This document shows, in pieces, positions 34,923-38,806 of a stretch of DNA of 38,806 nucleotides. The stretch spans positions 1 to 38,806 of the forward strand of contig CAMCTY010000019.1 in the NCBI GenBank assembly GCA_945878725.1, in the 5' to 3' direction. The notes under the pieces were generated by a model. It ran no database searches, had not been told where the DNA came from, and saw only the letters and a list, made by a program, of their open reading frames with translations. The stretch comes from Bifidobacterium breve. Lineage in GTDB: Bacteria; Actinomycetota; Acidimicrobiia; Acidimicrobiales; Acidimicrobilacustridaceae. Every line of letters starts with the position of its first letter. Positions within the stretch are counted from its first letter, which is position 1. A program made the position numbers and the translations under genes.

Positions 34923-35698
34923 ATGGCTTCATTCTCCACTTCGGCCCCCGCCCCCACTTCGGCCCCTGTCTTCGCCATTGAAGATCTTCACGTCTCCACC
35001 ACCGGCGATAATCCCGTCGAGATCCTCCGTGGCGTAAATCTCGCCATCGGTGCCGGTGAAGTCCATGCGCTCATGGGCCCCAACGGTTCCGGCAAGTCCA
35101 CCCTTGCGTCGACGCTCATGGGCAGCCCCGAATATGAGGTCACGAAGGGCCGAATCCTCTTCCAGGGCGACGACATCACTGGCTGGTCCACCGATGTGCG
35201 GGCGAAGGCCGGCATGTTCCTCGCCTTCCAGTACCCGCAGGAAATCGCAGGCGTCTCGGTCCTCAACTTCCTGCGCCAAGCATGGTCGGCTCGCAAGGGG
35301 ATCGACCTTTCGATGCTTGAGCTGCGTCTGTCGATCATGGAATGGATGACCCGTCTCGACATGGATCCGTCGTTCGCCGATCGCTATCTCAATGAAGGAT
35401 TCTCCGGCGGTGAGAAGAAGCGCAACGAGATTCTTCAGATGGCCATCCTCGAACCCGAAATCGCGATCCTCGACGAAACCGATTCTGGTCTCGACATTGA
35501 TGCACTTCGTGTCGTGGCCAAGGGCGTCCGCGAAGTTCAGTCATCGCGGCCTGATCTCGGAATCCTCGCCATTACTCATTACCAACGACTGCTCGACGAG
35601 TTGAAGCCCGAGTTCGTCCACGTGCTGATCGAGGGTCGCATCGTCGAATCAGGCGGACCGGAGCTCTCTCACAAACTCGAAGCTGAGGGGTACGACGC

Positions 35699-35708
<10 letters not shown>
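34923..35708 (+). CDS. sufC: Fe-S cluster assembly ATPase SufC (copy 1)
   Basis: Cytoplasmic ABC-type ATPase that powers the SufBCD scaffold. The 261 residues begin with a Ser/Ala/Pro-rich leader of about 17 residues. Then come Walker A LMGPNGSGKST, the Q-loop FLAFQYPQEIAGVSVLNFLR, signature FSGGEKKRNEILQM and Walker B AILDETDSGLDIDALR, with ITHYQRLL as the H-loop. The FQYPxEIxGVS and SGGEKKRNE strings are SufC-specific. The stop overlaps sufS by 10 bases, giving tight coupling. A second SufC gene lies at 37777-38562 on the other strand. Confidence 0.95.
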
Positions 35709-36952
<1,244 letters not shown>

Positions 36953-36997
36953 TCCCGTATCCTATTCCTGTCCGCCTGACACAAGTGAGATCTGCCG

Positions 36998-37477
36998 ATG
37001 CCCGGTCTTGAAGACCTCTACCGCGAGATCATCCTCGATCACTATCGCAACCCGCGAAACCGTGGAGAACTCGAAACGCCTCCCGCCCATCGGGTCGAGG
37101 GTTTCAACCCACTCTGCGGTGATGAGATCGTCGTGTACGTCGACCTTGATGATGCCGGCGTGGTCGCCGACATCCGAATCGGGGGTCAGGGCTGTTCGAT
37201 CAGCCAGTCATCCGCTTCGATGATGTCCGCCGCCGTGAAGGGCAAGACCACCGACGAAGTTGCCGAGCTCACCCGGGCTTTCAAGGCGATGATGTCGATC
37301 CACGAGAGCTCACTCGAGGGCAGCGAAGCTGAAGCAGCCGAACAGGAAGCACTCGCCAACGTGAAGCTCGGCGATCTCGAAGCGCTGCGCGGCGTTGTGA
37401 AGTTCCCGGTGCGCATCAAGTGTGCGACGTTGGCTTGGAACACTCTGGCTCAGGGCATCGAGGAATCCAACGCCTAA
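36998..37477 (+). CDS. sufU: Sulfur-relay protein SufU
   Basis: Zinc-containing partner that accepts persulfide sulfur from SufS. The 159 residues contain LYREIILDHYRNPRNRG, the first Cys in NPLCGDEI (with Asp), the second in GQGCSISQSSASMM and the third in IKCATLAW, which together form the SufU zinc/sulfur site. The insertion between the second and third Cys (SIHESSLEGSEAEAAEQEA) is the SufU-type loop that separates it from IscU. A TATCCT box and GTGAG lie before the start, so a leadered internal promoter is possible. Confidence 0.96.
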   Translation: MPGLEDLYREIILDHYRNPRNRGELETPPAHRVEGFNPLCGDEIVVYVDLDDAGVVADIRIGGQGCSISQSSASMMSAAVKGKTTDEVAELTRAFKAMMSIHESSLEGSEAEAAEQEALANVKLGDLEALRGVVKFPVRIKCATLAWNTLAQGIEESNA

Positions 37478-37483
37478 GCGCGT

Positions 37484-37780
37484 CTACTGATCGACGAAAC
37501 CGTCGATTGCTGATGCGAGTGAAAAACACAGCCCGGTGATTCCACCGGCATCGTGACTCGTGATGTCGATGACGACGAGGTTCCACGAGTTGGACCAATC
37601 AGGATGATGGTCGAGTTTCTCGGCCTCGAGCGCCACTCTCGTCATGAAGGCGAATGCCTCGGGAAAATCGCCGAAGCGAATCTCGCGATGGAGACGACCG
37701 TCGATCACCGCCCATTGCGGAACTTCGGCAAGACGTGTTGCTAACTCGTCAGATGCGAGAGCCTTCGCCCTCGGGCTCAT
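37484..37780 (-). CDS. Pterin-4a-carbinolamine dehydratase
   Basis: 98-residue member of the PCD/DCoH family, which dehydrates 4a-hydroxy-tetrahydropterin; bacterial copies also occur next to molybdopterin or unrelated genes. The signature is EAEKLDHHPDWSNSWNLVVI (E-K-x-x-H-H-P-x-W), with the third His in ITSHDAGGIT. The fold order (FAFMTRVALEAE, then HHPDW, then LAxAID) matches the family. Its ATG overlaps the stop of the second sufC by 4 bases, so it is translationally coupled to a suf gene; no pterin-dependent hydroxylase is seen nearby, and the link is unexplained. Confidence 0.93.
   Translation of the reverse strand: MSPRAKALASDELATRLAEVPQWAVIDGRLHREIRFGDFPEAFAFMTRVALEAEKLDHHPDWSNSWNLVVIDITSHDAGGITGLCFSLASAIDGFVDQ
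37490..37507. terminator. Hairpin between convergent sufU and PCD gene
   Basis: ATCGACG (37490-37496) and CGTCGAT (37501-37507) form a 7-bp stem with loop AAAC, 13 bases past the sufU stop and inside the last PCD codons. The genes' stops are only 6 bases apart, so a hairpin here could end both transcripts. There is no T tract on either side. Confidence 0.35.
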
Positions 37781-38562
37781 GCGAACGGATCAGCGAACGG
37801 ATCAGCTTCGCTAACTGGTGCGGCGACGTCCTCGTCGGTGACCCATTTCGCATAACCCGTTTCTTCGAGTTCATCTGCGAGTTCATGGCCGCCACTGGTG
37901 ACGATCCGACCGTTGGCCAAAATGTGGACAACATCGGGCTTCAGTTCTTCGAGAAGACGCGTGTAGTGGGTGATCGCAAGGACACCAAGGTTGAACTCGG
38001 TTGTGGCTTCTTCGACACGGCGCGAACACGCACGAAGCGCGTCGACATCGAGTCCCGAGTCGAGTTCGTCGAGAATGGCAAAGCGGGGACGCAGCACAGC
38101 GAGTTGCATCGTTTCGTTCCGCTTCTTCTCGCCGCCAGAAAGATCCACGTTGACGGGACGGTCAAGCAGCCGCGTGGCCAGACCAATGCGTTCGGCTTCG
38201 GCCGCCACTGCCGCGTGGACGATAGAAGAATCGCGCCCGGTTGCCGAAAGCGCTTCACTCAGAAGATCGTCGAGGCTCACTCCAGGAACTTCCACCGGAT
38301 ACTGCATAGCAAGGAAGAGGCCGGCCTGAGCACGCTGCCACGTCGGCATTCCGAGAATCTCGACGCCGTCGAGAGTTACCGAACCGGCGGTGACGGTGTA
38401 CCCGGGCTTACCCATCAACACGTGCGAAAGCGTCGACTTGCCCGAACCGTTGGGGCCCATGACGGCGTGGACCTCACCCGAACCGACAACAAGATCGATC
38501 CCGTGAAGAATTTCGCGGCCGACTACTTCGGCCTTCAAACCCTGAATCCGTAATTCACCCAT
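37777..38562 (-). CDS. sufC: Fe-S cluster assembly ATPase SufC (copy 2)
   Basis: A second SufC-type ATPase, 261 residues from the ATG at 38562 (MGELRIQGLKAEVVG). This start is 1 base after the Rieske gene stop; the frame is open 11 codons further up, but inside that gene. It has Walker A VMGPNGSGKST, Q-loop FLAMQYPVEVPGVSLDDLL, signature LSGGEKKRNETMQL, Walker B AILDELDSGLDVDALR and ITHYTRLLEELKPD. The C-terminus is an acidic tail ending in the repeat DPFADPFA. It is clearly diverged from copy 1 outside the motifs. Being downstream of a Rieske gene, it probably belongs with sufB and sufD lying to the right. Confidence 0.94.
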   Translation of the reverse strand: MGELRIQGLKAEVVGREILHGIDLVVGSGEVHAVMGPNGSGKSTLSHVLMGKPGYTVTAGSVTLDGVEILGMPTWQRAQAGLFLAMQYPVEVPGVSLDDLLSEALSATGRDSSIVHAAVAAEAERIGLATRLLDRPVNVDLSGGEKKRNETMQLAVLRPRFAILDELDSGLDVDALRACSRRVEEATTEFNLGVLAITHYTRLLEELKPDVVHILANGRIVTSGGHELADELEETGYAKWVTDEDVAAPVSEADPFADPFA

Positions 38563-38563
38563 G

Positions 38564-38806
38564 TCAGTCGATCTCCACGTAGACGGCGTCATCATCGATC
38601 CTCACCGTGTACACGGGAGTGGCCTTGGTGGCCGGCATTGAGTTCGGTTCACCCGTTGTGAGCGAGAAGCAACTTCCGTGCTTCCCGCATTCGAGTTCGA
38701 GTTTGGCGGGATTCACTTCACCGTCGGCGAGAGAAACATCCTGATGGGTGCATTTGTCGCCAATCGCATACCAATCGGTTCCGATGTGCACGACAGCGAT
38801 ACGAAG
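38564..38806 (-). CDS. Rieske-type ferredoxin, suf-associated (5' end beyond window)
   Basis: Small [2Fe-2S] protein. The frame runs off the right edge (LRIAVVHIGTDWYAIGDK...), and the first residues are outside, perhaps 25 by comparison with the family. The cluster motifs are complete: Cys-x-His in DKCTHQDVSL and Cys-x2-His in LECGKHGSCF. The length so far (80 residues) fits a bacterial Rieske ferredoxin of about 105. Such proteins often occur in actinobacterial suf operons between sufD and sufC, as here, one base before sufC copy 2. Its job there is probably electron supply or cluster transfer, which is inference. Confidence 0.9.
   Translation of the reverse strand, partial: LRIAVVHIGTDWYAIGDKCTHQDVSLADGEVNPAKLELECGKHGSCFSLTTGEPNSMPATKATPVYTVRIDDDAVYVEID

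Overview
The window is a gene-dense stretch of a moderately GC-rich actinobacterial chromosome. The order ruvC-ruvA-ruvB-queA-tgt-yajC-secD-secF-rel-hisS-aspS-rarA on one strand, the homodimeric-type AceE, the SufU-type Fe-S assembly genes and the many TANNNT boxes placed as for leaderless mRNAs all point to Actinobacteria. The overall gene set resembles Acidimicrobiia, but that placement is an inference without a search. I see no rRNA, tRNA, CRISPR array, transposase or integrase. No gene-free stretch exceeds 300 bases; the longest gap is 9435-9613.

Region 1 (1-9434, minus strand) is one uninterrupted reading frame of at least 3,144 codons that leaves the left edge without a stop. It encodes an exported giant protein: signal peptide, Ser/Thr/Ala-rich segment, one fibronectin type III (FN3) module, a LamG/concanavalin-like domain, then about 27 more FN3 modules. 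Six of these carry an unusual Cys-x(3-7)-Cys loop.

Region 2 (9614-24790, minus strand) is a long housekeeping cluster. It holds Holliday-junction processing (ruvCAB), queuosine tRNA modification (queA, tgt), Sec translocation accessories (yajC, secD, secF), the stringent-response enzyme rel, two aminoacyl-tRNA synthetases (hisS, aspS), rarA, and two small coupled genes (a DUF948-like membrane protein and a 94-aa membrane protein). Several start codons overlap the preceding stop by 1-4 bases, so much of this is probably co-transcribed, with internal promoters before rel, hisS and rarA.

Region 3 (24861-34850, both strands) is a mixed neighbourhood: an ABC-F ATPase (+), an rnhA-SDR pair (-), aceE and an HhH-GPD-like protein (+), an alpha/beta-hydrolase-like protein, two small unknown proteins and an acyl-CoA dehydrogenase (-), and a metallo-beta-lactamase-fold hydrolase (+).

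Region 4 (34851-38806) is the SUF iron-sulfur cluster region in a split convergent layout: sufC-sufS-sufU on + faces a Rieske ferredoxin, a second sufC and a pterin-4a-carbinolamine dehydratase on -. The minus arm probably continues to the right with other suf genes.

The most notable observations are the giant FN3 protein with Cys-loop modules, the repeated TANNNT-(6 to 8 nt)-start codon architecture before 11 genes, the in-frame 13-codon ORF plus TGA directly before rel, the two sufC paralogues, and inverted repeats over the rarA, sufC and hydrolase promoters.
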